This document shows positions 55,377-63,939 of a stretch of 64,000 nucleotides of DNA, piece by piece. The DNA comes from an uncultured Granulosicoccaceae bacterium. GTDB taxonomy: Bacteria > Pseudomonadota > Gammaproteobacteria > Granulosicoccales > Granulosicoccaceae. The notes beneath the pieces were generated by a model. It had not been told where the DNA came from, searched no databases, and saw only the letters and a list, made by a program, of their open reading frames with translations. Every line of letters begins with the position of its first letter. Positions within the stretch are counted from its first letter, which is position 1. Position numbers and translations under genes: made by a program. Where the stretch lies: positions 1 to 64,000 of the forward strand of contig CALHOI010000021.1 of NCBI GenBank assembly GCA_938035525.1. Direction: 5' to 3'.

Positions 55377-56285
55377 TTAAAACGTGTCGGTATCGGCTAT
55401 ACCAAGGCTGTCCATGTAAGCATAAAAAGCCGCGAGGTCATCAACTTTTCCGTAACGCGGCTTTTCATGCATGCGTGTGTACGGGCGTGAATTTACTTCC
55501 AGAAAAATACATTTCTGGCTTGTATAGTCTTGTTCTATGCTGTGTTCGAGAATGACGTCAATGCCAAATAGATTGGCATCAAACTGCTTGACCACATCGC
55601 AAAACAATTTTTTGTTTACCTCGGGTATGTTGTTTTGGTCAATGGCTTCCACAATGCCACCGGGTGCAAGTGCGATGCGATTAAAAAGATAGATTCGTTC
55701 GTCTTTACCCGGTACCGAATCAAAAGAGAGCTGTTGTTTGGCCAGATAGCGCTTCACAGCCGGAGACTTTTTAATCGGATAAATAGTGGGGTGCAGTTGC
55801 ATCTCCTGACGCGTCGCATTTTCTGTATCGATTAATAAGCTAATGCTGTCAGTACCGTTACCATCGACGAAAGGAGGGTAGCGCCGAATAACGGACACAA
55901 TTTTCTCTGGTGTGGCCAACACTCTGTAGTTAGCACCCAACAGATATTGCTCCACAACGCTCGTTGGCCACCACACCTTCACCATTAAGGCTGCTTTCCA
56001 CAGTTCCTTATAGTTAGTAATGGGGAAGTGAGAACCTCGCGAAAAGCCGCTGACATTAGGTTTTATCACCAGTGGGAAACCGTGCTGTTTTGCAAACTTG
56101 TGGGCAGTAAACGGGCTTAAAAATATTTGCCCGGCCGCGTGGGGTACATCGTGTTTGGCAAACATGGCGCGAGCCTGCTCTTTGGAACGGGAGCTTCTGC
56201 GCACTTGCAAAGAGTTGTAGTTACTGCAACCATCCATGTACTTTTTGCTGATCCATTGATAGACCAGCTTTTTGATTTTGGTCAC
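55377..56285 (-). CDS. ATP-grasp ligase, cyanophycin-synthetase/GshF-like
   Basis: A 302-residue ATP-grasp protein. GFPLVIKPNVSGFSRGSHFPI is the ATP-binding Lys/Gly loop; VVEQYLLGANYRVLATPEKIVSVIRRYPPFVDGNGTDSI matches the central domain of cyanophycin synthetase and GshF; LFGIDVILEHS and CIFLEVNSRPYTRMHEKPRYG hold the metal-binding Asp and Glu/Asn. The enzyme would join a carboxylate to an amine through an acyl-phosphate. No N-terminal Mur-like or GCL module is present. Its ATG overlaps the stop of the preceding ATP-grasp gene by 4 nt and it is followed by an MFS transporter, so the three form one operon. Confidence 0.8.
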   Translation of the reverse strand: MTKIKKLVYQWISKKYMDGCSNYNSLQVRRSSRSKEQARAMFAKHDVPHAAGQIFLSPFTAHKFAKQHGFPLVIKPNVSGFSRGSHFPITNYKELWKAALMVKVWWPTSVVEQYLLGANYRVLATPEKIVSVIRRYPPFVDGNGTDSISLLIDTENATRQEMQLHPTIYPIKKSPAVKRYLAKQQLSFDSVPGKDERIYLFNRIALAPGGIVEAIDQNNIPEVNKKLFCDVVKQFDANLFGIDVILEHSIEQDYTSQKCIFLEVNSRPYTRMHEKPRYGKVDDLAAFYAYMDSLGIADTDTF

Positions 56286-57145
56286 AGCAGGCTGCGTCGA
56301 GTCGCCAGTTTATTCAGACTTTTTACCGGTGCGCTTTTGCGACGACCGTAGAGCATCATTCTGGTGAAGATGGCCGGGGGCTTTTTGACAGGCTTGATGG
56401 CTTTGGTGGCCAGTGCCAGTTTCATCATGGCTCGACGGATAAAGTTGAACCGCACTCTCCAGCTGTAACTGCTGTCCAGCAGATTAATGGGCATTGGCAG
56501 GAACAAGTTAACCTCGATAACATGGAAGTGCCCAGCGACCAGTGTTTCGATTGAGTCGGACCGGACACTCATGCGTGAGATGGCGAATTGACCGACCTCA
56601 TCCAAGTAACTGCTTAGTGTCGTTAATTGCTCGGACGTAAACGAATCGGAGATATCGACATAACGCGTGTTCTGGTTGTACTTGCTGTTGATTGGGAAGT
56701 CTTCGGTGTTGTTTACAGCTTCGGTCACCGTGACGACATCGTGTTGATTGTCGTTTTTACTGATGTCGATGCTGAAAATTTCAAACTCACGCTTACCGGG
56801 TGCGCCTTCCTGCAAAATGTATTTTTGCTCACTGTCGCGCTGCTGCAGCCGGTGACGGATGTTTTGCAGCGTTTCAAAGTTGTCGGCACGTTCAATACCG
56901 TGCGCGTTTTGGCCCCACTCAGGCTTCAGGAACACGGGGTATTTTTCCGGTGAAAGCAACGGGTCGTCCGGGACTTGATACAAGCGCCAGCGATCAGGTA
57001 TCAGGGCGTCAATTCTGAGTTTGGAGAAAATACCCTGGTCTTTGGAGAAGTAGCGGGCATTTAATTGGAAGAATTTCCAAGGCGCGGCACCAACACGCAA
57101 GCAGCACGCAATATAAGTCAGAATTATGAGAACAGTGATGTGCAT
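56282..57145 (-). CDS. Second, divergent ATP-grasp-like ligase
   Basis: About 287 residues from ATG 57145 (MHITVLIILTYIACCL); a TTG upstream at 57229 would read through a 17-nt tandem repeat and is less likely. The N-terminal 20 residues are hydrophobic and may anchor it. YPVFLKPEWGQNAHGIERADNFETL is an ATP-grasp Lys/Gly loop, followed by KYILQEGAPGKREFEIFSIDI and a C-terminal metal region HFHVIEVNLFLPMPINLL. It belongs to no named ATP-grasp family that I can identify. It ends within the start of the other ATP-grasp gene. A substrate cannot be inferred. Confidence 0.6.
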   Translation of the reverse strand: MHITVLIILTYIACCLRVGAAPWKFFQLNARYFSKDQGIFSKLRIDALIPDRWRLYQVPDDPLLSPEKYPVFLKPEWGQNAHGIERADNFETLQNIRHRLQQRDSEQKYILQEGAPGKREFEIFSIDISKNDNQHDVVTVTEAVNNTEDFPINSKYNQNTRYVDISDSFTSEQLTTLSSYLDEVGQFAISRMSVRSDSIETLVAGHFHVIEVNLFLPMPINLLDSSYSWRVRFNFIRRAMMKLALATKAIKPVKKPPAIFTRMMLYGRRKSAPVKSLNKLATRRSLL

Positions 57146-57183
57146 ACTATGCTGCTTTAAATCCTTAGATCGGGCCAAACTTT

Positions 57184-57227
57184 GATACCAATATAACCCT
57201 GATACCGAAATAACCTTGATACCAACC
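57184..57227. repeat. Tandem repeat, 17-nt unit, about 2.5 copies
   Basis: GATACCAATATAACCCT, GATACCGAAATAACCTT and partial GATACCAACC, just upstream of the ATP-grasp operon start. Confidence 0.85.
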
Positions 57228-57424
57228 AAATTTACCGAACTGAATCCTTCAGATCGAATTCTGCGACTAAACCCGGCGCGATACCCGTTCGTCAGGCTGA
57301 TTTTACAATGCCAACAATGGCTTGCGCTACAAAACAGCTCAAAAATACTGGCATGAGCGGTTACAACAACACCATATATGAGCCAGATTAAAGAGTTTGG
57401 TTCCGTTTATGTTGATTCATGAGC

Positions 57425-57958
57425 TCAAGGTTCACGAATCGTTAACAACCCATCCCTTTGCACCAGCTCGAAATGACGTAAAAAGGTCATTCCCAGTAAT
57501 CCTACGTCCCCATCCATGGCGTCATTGATGCTGGCCTCGACGTTCTCAAGCATAAGATTGCCGATGGCTAACTCATTGAGTGTAGTTCCTCTGACAGTAA
57601 TTGTGCCGTTTGCTGTGGACACTGGGTAGGCATAACCAGGCCTCAAAGCCAGTTTTTTTGCAACATTTCCAGGAATGCTCACCCCTGAGGCACCTGTATC
57701 AACCAAAAATGTGACCGATTCGCCGTTAACCAGACCTTCAACAACATAATGACCTCGTCCGTCGGACTCCAGTTGAACACTGACTTTGCCGTTCGGGCTG
57801 GCGATATTCACGGGTATTTGACCACGCGCTCGTTTGTCCAACCACTTTTGCGCAAAAAAGGTCCCAAAGGCCAGAATCAGGATCCACAGGGTAATGATCA
57901 TCCATTTCCCCATGCTTGAAGTTGATTCTCTTGAATCGCGGCCTAGTTCATCACTCAT
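57425..57958 (-). CDS. Membrane-anchored retropepsin-like aspartic protease
   Basis: A 177-residue protein of the TIGR02281-type clan AA family. An N-terminal transmembrane helix (WMIITLWILILAFGTFFA) is preceded by a short cytoplasmic segment. The protease fold shows VEGLVNGESVTFLVDTGASGVSIPG with the catalytic Asp in DTGAS, then GTTLNELAIGNLMLENVEASIND and GLLGMTFLRHFELVQRDGLLTI. The active enzyme should be a dimer, as one DTG is present. The substrate is unknown; it may be in the periplasm. It is divergent from the EF-G gene. Confidence 0.9.
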   Translation of the reverse strand: MSDELGRDSRESTSSMGKWMIITLWILILAFGTFFAQKWLDKRARGQIPVNIASPNGKVSVQLESDGRGHYVVEGLVNGESVTFLVDTGASGVSIPGNVAKKLALRPGYAYPVSTANGTITVRGTTLNELAIGNLMLENVEASINDAMDGDVGLLGMTFLRHFELVQRDGLLTIREP

Positions 57959-58107
57959 ATGCTCAAGATCTCACCCGATGGCCTTGTTTTTGGATACAAT
58001 TGCCGGTTTACCGCCGACGGCTTTCAATTTTGTGCTGACGCCTATAATTATGGGTCGTCCGACACCATATTGCCTGACGTTTATCTAATTTTTCCGTGAG
58101 TATCGAC

Positions 58108-60189
58108 ATGACTGACCTTTCGAACTACCGCAACATCGGCATCTTCGCCCACGTTGATGCGGGCAAGACCACCACTACCGAGCGGATTCTCAAGCTGACC
58201 GGCAAAATTCACAAAACTGGAGAAGTGCATGACGGTGAAGCAACCACTGACTTTATGGAGCAGGAGCAGGAGCGTGGTATCACCATCCAGTCCGCTGCGA
58301 CCAGTTGCGAGTGGGATAGTCACCGCTTAAACATCATCGATACCCCGGGGCACGTTGATTTCACTATTGAGGTGTATCGCTCCCTGAAAGTACTCGACGG
58401 CGGCGTCGGTGTATTTTGTGGTTCAGGTGGTGTAGAACCACAATCGGAAACTAACTGGCGCTATGCGAATGAGTCAGAAGTTGCGCGTATTATCTTCGTG
58501 AACAAACTCGATCGCATGGGTGCGGATTTTTATCGCGTGGTCGATCAGGTCGAAAACGTGCTGGGTGCTCGCACCATTGCCATGACATTGCCAATTGGCA
58601 CCGAAGATGACTTTGTCGGTGTGGTTGATTTGCTTGAAGAGAAAGCCTACATCTGGGACGACTCTGGCAACCCGGAAGCATACAAAGTTGAAGACATTCC
58701 AGCCGACATGGTTGAGATTGCGGCCGAGTGGCGTGAAAAATTGGTTGAGACAGCGCTCGAGCAAGATGACGAAGCGATGGAGAAGTACTTTGACGGTGAA
58801 ATCCCTGACATCCCAACACTGAAAAAGTGTATTCGCAAGGGCACCATTGCTTTGGATTTCTTCCCAACCTTTTGTGGTTCGGCATTCAAAAACAAAGGTG
58901 TACAAAACGTACTTAATGGCGTTGTTGACTACCTGCCTGATCCAACGGAAGTTAAACCACAACCTGAAATGGACCTGGAAGGTAACGAAACCGGTAACTT
59001 TGCCATTGTCGACCCGGCAAAGCCCATGCGTGCTCTGGCGTTCAAAATTATGGACGATCGTTTTGGTGCACTGACCTTTTTGCGCGTGTATTCGGGAACG
59101 CTTAACAAAGGCGATACTGTTGTTAATACCTACACAGGTAAGAACGAGCGAATCGGTCGTATCGTAGAAATGCATGCTGACGATCGAGTAGAACTCGAGT
59201 CTGCTACAGCGGGCGATATCGTTGCTGTGTTGGGCATGAAGAACGTTCAAACCGGTCACACGCTGGCTGATGCAAAGAACCCGGCTACATTAGAACCTAT
59301 GGTCTTCCCTGATCCGGTTATCTCCATTGCTGTATCACCGAAAGACAAAGGCGGTTCGGAAAAAATGGGCGTGGCACTGGGTAAGATGATTGCAGAAGAT
59401 CCATCGTTCCGAGTTGAGACGGACGAAGACAGTGGTGAGACTATCCTTATGGGAATGGGTGAACTGCATCTGGATATCAAAATTGATATTTTGAATCGTA
59501 CCCACGGAGTTGAAGTAGAAGTGGGTAAGCCACAAGTGGCTTATCGTGAAACCATCACGCAAGAGACGGAAGACACCTACACCCACAAAAAGCAATCAGG
59601 TGGTTCTGGTCAGTTTGGTCGCATCGATTACATCATCACTCCGGGCGAGCCTGGAACTGGTTTTGAATTCGAGTCTAAAGTCACTGGTGGTAATGTGCCT
59701 CGTGAGTACTGGCCTGCTGTGGAAAAAGGCTTCAAGAACAGCATGGAAGAGGGTGTGTTAGCTGGTTATCCGTGCCTGGATTTTAAAGTCACTCTAATGG
59801 ACGGTGCGTTCCACGCGGTGGATTCATCAGCCATGGCATTTGAAATTGCCGCCAAGGCGGCTTATCGACAGACCATACCCAAAGCCGGCCCGCAACTGAT
59901 CGAGCCAGTTATGCACGTTGATGTATTCACACCGGAAGATCACGTTGGTGATGTCATCGGTGACTTGAATCGTCGTCGCGGCATGATCAAAGATCAGCAA
60001 GCCGGTCCAACCGGTGTGCGCATTAAAGGTGATGTACCACTATCAGAGATGTTTGGTTACATTGGTGATCTGCGAACCATGACATCTGGCCGTGGCCAGT
60101 TCTCTATGGAGTTCTCGCATTACATGCCATGTCCCAAAACAGTGGCTGAAGTGGTTATCAAAGAAGCTCAGGAGCGAAACAAAAGCTAA
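58108..60189 (+). CDS. fusA: Elongation factor G, second-copy type
   Basis: About 693 residues from ATG 58108 ([11 protein letters not shown]); a GTG at 58096 would add four residues, neither having a strong ribosome-binding site. It is a translational GTPase that promotes tRNA-mRNA translocation or ribosome recycling. G motifs: [43 protein letters not shown]. Domains II-V follow, with [13 protein letters not shown] near the C-terminus. Unlike the str-operon fusA, no rpsL, rpsG or tuf flanks it, and [29 protein letters not shown] resembles the EF-G 2 subgroup. It is single and ends in a strong terminator. Confidence 0.9.
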   Translation: MTDLSNYRNIGIFAHVDAGKTTTTERILKLTGKIHKTGEVHDGEATTDFMEQEQERGITIQSAATSCEWDSHRLNIIDTPGHVDFTIEVYRSLKVLDGGVGVFCGSGGVEPQSETNWRYANESEVARIIFVNKLDRMGADFYRVVDQVENVLGARTIAMTLPIGTEDDFVGVVDLLEEKAYIWDDSGNPEAYKVEDIPADMVEIAAEWREKLVETALEQDDEAMEKYFDGEIPDIPTLKKCIRKGTIALDFFPTFCGSAFKNKGVQNVLNGVVDYLPDPTEVKPQPEMDLEGNETGNFAIVDPAKPMRALAFKIMDDRFGALTFLRVYSGTLNKGDTVVNTYTGKNERIGRIVEMHADDRVELESATAGDIVAVLGMKNVQTGHTLADAKNPATLEPMVFPDPVISIAVSPKDKGGSEKMGVALGKMIAEDPSFRVETDEDSGETILMGMGELHLDIKIDILNRTHGVEVEVGKPQVAYRETITQETEDTYTHKKQSGGSGQFGRIDYIITPGEPGTGFEFESKVTGGNVPREYWPAVEKGFKNSMEEGVLAGYPCLDFKVTLMDGAFHAVDSSAMAFEIAAKAAYRQTIPKAGPQLIEPVMHVDVFTPEDHVGDVIGDLNRRRGMIKDQQAGPTGVRIKGDVPLSEMFGYIGDLRTMTSGRGQFSMEFSHYMPCPKTVAEVVIKEAQERNKS

Positions 60190-60212
60190 AGCTTTTGCTT
60201 TTCCGGCTAGTG

Positions 60213-60246
60213 AAAAAAGCGTCCTTCAAAGGGCGCTTTTTTTTTG
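60213..60246 (+). terminator. Rho-independent terminator after the EF-G gene
   Basis: AAAAAAGCGTCC (60213-60224), loop TTCAAA, GGGCGC (60231-60236) followed by T9, with one G-U pair. Confidence 0.92.
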
Positions 60247-60298
60247 CGTGTTGTTTACCTATTTGTTTGCCATTTTTTGTTGTGCGTTGTAGGGCGTT

Positions 60299-61015
60299 TT
60301 AATTTTTCAGGTCGATCAGTAACAAACTGTGGTCAGACAGTCCACTTTCCCTTGGAGCATGCTGGTAATCAATAGATTGGATTCTTTTATCCATGGCCGG
60401 ACTGCTAAGGCTGTGATCGTAACGATAGCCATTGCCTCGCGAACTAACCCAGCTGAATTCTTTTGCATCTTTGTTTCGGCTACGCCAGCTGTCTATCCAG
60501 CCCTTGGCTAATATGGACTGAAAAATATGGGTGTTGTCAAAACTCTTGGTGTCAGAATCTGCAAACGGAATGCCGCAGTTTAAGTCCCCGACAATCATCG
60601 CGCTCTGGAGCTGAGCCAAATTCAATTGATAAAGCGCATCGAGGTAAGGCACTTGTTTTTTCTTTTGCGGTAAGTGTCCAACGAATAAAGTCAAATCGTT
60701 ACAGGCAAGGTCGCTTGATTCGCAGTTGATTCTGGCCCGAAACAGCAAGTCACTATCCAGTTCGTCATTGACCGCGGTCACTTGAACCGGATGTCGACTG
60801 GCTATCATCACGGTATTTTTGCGTGCATCGCTGTTGGCGGTATGCACGTGTTCAAGACCCATGGATGTTAGCGCGGTCAGTATTGTTGGCGCACTTTTGC
60901 CGTTTCTGAATTCTTGTAGCAATACAATGTCAGCCTGCGTGTCTGTAATAACATCGGCAATGTCGTTAGCGCGCTTGCCGCCACCTTGTAAAATATTCCA
61001 ACTTAGAATACGCAT
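60299..61015 (-). CDS. Endonuclease/exonuclease/phosphatase (EEP) family protein
   Basis: A 238-residue EEP-fold enzyme (ExoIII/DNase I/sphingomyelinase superfamily). Features: LSWNILQGGGKRA, DIVLLQEFRNG with metal-binding Glu, VGDLNCGIPFADSD with Asp/Asn, and SGLSDHSLLLIDL with the catalytic His. No signal peptide, so cytosolic. It starts 5 nt after the stop of the ligase-like gene, so the two are co-translated. A nucleic-acid end-processing role fits the partner better than a lipid one, but the substrate is inferred only. Confidence 0.85.
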   Translation of the reverse strand: MRILSWNILQGGGKRANDIADVITDTQADIVLLQEFRNGKSAPTILTALTSMGLEHVHTANSDARKNTVMIASRHPVQVTAVNDELDSDLLFRARINCESSDLACNDLTLFVGHLPQKKKQVPYLDALYQLNLAQLQSAMIVGDLNCGIPFADSDTKSFDNTHIFQSILAKGWIDSWRSRNKDAKEFSWVSSRGNGYRYDHSLSSPAMDKRIQSIDYQHAPRESGLSDHSLLLIDLKN

Positions 61016-61020
61016 CGATT

Positions 61021-62484
61021 TTATTGTTCTTTCCAGCCACGTTTGTAGTATTGCTTTTTCCAGTCTGCAAAAAGTTCGCGTATTTGGGTTTCGGAGTTAC
61101 TGACGCAAATTTCGTGGTTCAGAGGGTCTTTGCGGTTGGGGCTGTAGTCGGTTAAGTGCAGCACAAATGCGGGGTAGTCTCTTGATGCTTCGTGTTTATT
61201 GGTTTGCCAGACAATCAGTTTTCTGACCATGGTGGCTCCTTTAAGCGTTTTGATGGCTACTGAGCGCTCCAGGATAGTGCTTTGCGGCAGATTCAATGCA
61301 TCCAGCTTACCGTGCTCAGTGGTGGGTATGGCAACGATATCAGCCAGTTGTTCCATGCCAGCGTCGTCACCGCTGAATGTTTTGTCGTCCCGCAGTCGAA
61401 CAAACTGGGGGGATAGGATGCTGCACAAGGGCAGGCGGCGTACGCCTTTCCAGCTGTTGTTTTGCTCATCCCACTCAACCACCATTTTATCGATGGCACT
61501 GCCATGTGAGGTGGTGGAAATAATATCCAGACAGGATATTTCGGCGACTAATCCCGGTTTTATCATGCGATAAGCAACCCGGTCTGAGTTCACTTCAGCA
61601 TAGTCGCTTTCGACATTCATGGTATTAAGTTGTTTTAATAACTCGGTACGTTGTTCGTCTGAGTAACCACCGCCAACACGACCAACAATGTGTGCATGTT
61701 GCTCATCGCGCACCACGCCAATTAACATGCTGTGTAACATGCCAGCACGATCATCAACCCCTTCTGAATACCCAATGACGGCCAAGTCGAGGCTGTGGCG
61801 TGGTTTGACTTTAAACACACCCGCATTGTCACTGCGCAACACGATACCCTCAGCACCCTCTTCACCAACCCAGGTGTCAAACAACTCAAGCGCCTTGCTG
61901 CGATCTCCAACTTGGGTTTCAACAGGAAACACTCTGCTGCCAGCACCAAACAGTGACTGGGCTTTTTCAATAGCCTGGTCGTAATGCATGGATAAATCCT
62001 GACCGTCAATGTTGTATACGTTAAAGACAGCGAAACACAAGCTGTCAACTGCATCCTGAGATTCGGGTGCGCGGGCAACACGTACCACATCGTGTACCCG
62101 TTCGCGTTGTTTGTTTTGGTGTCGCACGTGTAGCTCGCCACCGAACATCGCTTCTTTTATGCCGGCATTACTTAAGGTGTCGGCGGCTTCTTTATGAAAG
62201 GGCGCACCGGCCCTGATGGTGCCACCAGGATTAAGCGTGATAACTTCGCCATCCTTAAAAAACAAACAGGTAAATTCACCGTCGACCTTACGGCTGATGG
62301 CGTAGTTGGTGTCTGGCAGGCGGGTTTTGGCGGTAGGACGGTCGTAGGCTTTGGTCATTCGGCTGAGTTGGCGACGACGCATGCGCGCAGCTTGCAACAT
62401 GCTGGTGTCTGCCAGAGACTCGGCTGCCGTTCCGGTACAGTACTCACCCAATTTTTGCGCCAAAGGCGTTGAGAGCATAGCCAT
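61021..62484 (-). CDS. ATP-dependent polynucleotide-ligase-fold protein
   Basis: A 487-residue nucleotidyltransferase-fold protein. Motif I is RKVDGE with the nucleophile Lys66 (K-x-D-G). Motif III is FGGELHVR, motif IIIa SLCFAVFNVYNIDGQDL, motif IV EGAEGIVLR, motif V FKVKPRHSLDLAVIGYSEG. An OB-like segment follows (SMLIGVVRDEQHAHIVGRVGGG). About 170 further C-terminal residues are unassigned. N-terminally there are about 60 residues before motif I, too few for a DNA-binding domain of LigD or LigI type. It likely seals nicks in DNA or RNA using ATP. It precedes the EEP gene. GAGAG lies upstream of the ATG. Confidence 0.82.
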   Translation of the reverse strand: MAMLSTPLAQKLGEYCTGTAAESLADTSMLQAARMRRRQLSRMTKAYDRPTAKTRLPDTNYAISRKVDGEFTCLFFKDGEVITLNPGGTIRAGAPFHKEAADTLSNAGIKEAMFGGELHVRHQNKQRERVHDVVRVARAPESQDAVDSLCFAVFNVYNIDGQDLSMHYDQAIEKAQSLFGAGSRVFPVETQVGDRSKALELFDTWVGEEGAEGIVLRSDNAGVFKVKPRHSLDLAVIGYSEGVDDRAGMLHSMLIGVVRDEQHAHIVGRVGGGYSDEQRTELLKQLNTMNVESDYAEVNSDRVAYRMIKPGLVAEISCLDIISTTSHGSAIDKMVVEWDEQNNSWKGVRRLPLCSILSPQFVRLRDDKTFSGDDAGMEQLADIVAIPTTEHGKLDALNLPQSTILERSVAIKTLKGATMVRKLIVWQTNKHEASRDYPAFVLHLTDYSPNRKDPLNHEICVSNSETQIRELFADWKKQYYKRGWKEQ

Positions 62485-62578
62485 TGTTAGTCTCTCTTAG
62501 TGGTTGTTTATTCAATTGCCAGAGCAACAGTGTACTATTTAGGCTTCACGCACGTTTGTTAACGACTAGGGCAAAATT

Positions 62579-63004
62579 ATGTACCTTTGGCTCAAAGCCG
62601 CTCATATCATATTTGTTGTGGCCTGGATGGCAGGATTGTTAGTGTATCCGCGTTATAAAATCCATCAGCTAAATGCACAACCCGATGGTGAGATGTTTAA
62701 CACCATGCGAGATGCGTCAGCACGTTTACGACGAGTCATCATGACGCCAAGCTTAATCGCCGTATGGGTTTTCGGTATCGGCCTGGTTAGCATGAACGCA
62801 TCGGTGTTTTCGTTCGGATGGATTTGGGTAAAATTAGTGCTGGTTTTGCTGGTCACCGGATTGCATGGCTTTTACATTAAAACCGGCAAGGCCATAGACG
62901 CTGGCACAGCGACCATCACTGTCGGTAGGCTTAAGTTACTGAACGAAGTGCCATTTATAGCGTTGATCTTAATTACGATACTGGTTGTGGTCAGACCATT
63001 TTAA
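62579..63004 (+). CDS. hemJ: Protoporphyrinogen IX oxidase HemJ
   Basis: A 141-residue membrane protein with four predicted helices. It shows LWLKAAHIIFVVAWMAGLLVYPRYKIHQ with the conserved His and the R-Y of HemJ, FGWIWVKLVLVLLVTGLHG with Lys and His, and LLNEVPFIALILITILVV. HemJ oxidises protoporphyrinogen IX to protoporphyrin IX in heme synthesis using an unknown electron acceptor. Family proteins are 140-150 residues, so this is complete. It is divergent from the ligase operon and convergent with the sigma-like gene. Confidence 0.92.
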   Translation: MYLWLKAAHIIFVVAWMAGLLVYPRYKIHQLNAQPDGEMFNTMRDASARLRRVIMTPSLIAVWVFGIGLVSMNASVFSFGWIWVKLVLVLLVTGLHGFYIKTGKAIDAGTATITVGRLKLLNEVPFIALILITILVVVRPF

Positions 63005-63060
63005 GTTGGGTGTTGCTGAGCGTTTGAGCGATGCAAGTTGGCTATTGCAGCAGCACTGGC

Positions 63061-63939
63061 CTACAGCAGCGATTGCCGGTCAAGACCTTGCGATTCCATG
63101 AATTCGCGCAGTTTGTTAATGGCTGCTTCTCGGCGCCTGACCACTTTTTGCAAGGGCTGCTTTATCATTTTGGCAATATCATTTTGCGACATTCCCTGAA
63201 AATAATAACAACGCAGAATTAAAGTATCGGTGTTTTCGAGCAGGGGATTTGCCCGAAGGGCTTCTCGCATTTGTTTGAGTTTTCCGATAGCGCCATCGCC
63301 CATGTACTGAGTCATGGAGTCGGTATCGCCAATCAGTAGTTGCAGCACCAGGCGCAGTTTTTCCAAGTCGGCTTCTTCATCAGTACCTGGTTGCGCTGAT
63401 TGCAGTTCGGTTAATTCGGTTGAGTCGTCATCGACTTGCACTGGCCGAACCCCCGCACACTCCTGCTTTTGCAGCATCATGTCGAGGATGGTTTCTATCA
63501 TTGTCTTGAATTGCTCAACGTGCTCTTTGCTGGCAGGGGACTGAGCGCTCTCGGACGATTGTTTTTGCGCGTTAGAAAGAATTTCCGGGCGCGATAGTTT
63601 TTGCAAACACATCCACTCAAACAGACTCTGGCCCATATCGCTGAGTTCTAGCAACCATTTACGAGGCCGTGGGTAGCCCTGTTCTTTGCGAACTACCGAT
63701 GTGAGTTCATTTTTGTAAATCGCGAATATAAACGCGTCGGTTATTTTTCGGTCGACCGGGAGTTTGTCAATTTTGAGTGCCAAATTCTGGTGCGCGTCTT
63801 CGAACCATGTCTCCCAGTTTCGAAAGTTGTAGTACTTTCGCTCGGTGTATTCGCTGAGTTTGTTTTTCCAGCGAGAGGAATACAGTTGTTCCAACCGCTG
63901 CTGTTTAATCAGTGTGGGGTTGTTGCTCTCAGCACTCAT
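63061..63939 (-). CDS. Divergent sigma-70-family-like protein with central insert
   Basis: A 292-residue protein. Residues about 55-115 (DRKITDAFIFAIYKNELTSVVRKEQGYPRPRKWLLEL) resemble sigma region 2.4/3.0, with a FliA-like PRP motif. Residues about 235-285 (LLENTDTLILRCYYFQGMSQNDIAKMIKQPLQKVVRRREAAINKLR) match a region 4 helix-turn-helix. Between them lies an acidic Ser/Gln/Glu-rich insert of about 80-100 residues. Regions 2.1-2.2, which bind RNA polymerase, are weak, so promoter recognition is uncertain. It may be a variant sigma or a regulator with a sigma-like DNA-binding domain. No anti-sigma gene is adjacent within the window. Confidence 0.55.
   Translation of the reverse strand: MSAESNNPTLIKQQRLEQLYSSRWKNKLSEYTERKYYNFRNWETWFEDAHQNLALKIDKLPVDRKITDAFIFAIYKNELTSVVRKEQGYPRPRKWLLELSDMGQSLFEWMCLQKLSRPEILSNAQKQSSESAQSPASKEHVEQFKTMIETILDMMLQKQECAGVRPVQVDDDSTELTELQSAQPGTDEEADLEKLRLVLQLLIGDTDSMTQYMGDGAIGKLKQMREALRANPLLENTDTLILRCYYFQGMSQNDIAKMIKQPLQKVVRRREAAINKLREFMESQGLDRQSLL

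Noticed and set aside
57145-57229. TTG start at 57229 for the first ATP-grasp gene
   Set aside because: The added residues are encoded by a noncoding-looking 17-nt tandem repeat; ATG 57145 preferred.
58474-59259. Minus-strand frame of 261 codons inside the EF-G gene
   Set aside because: Shadow of conserved EF-G sequence; its composition follows from codon usage on the opposite strand.
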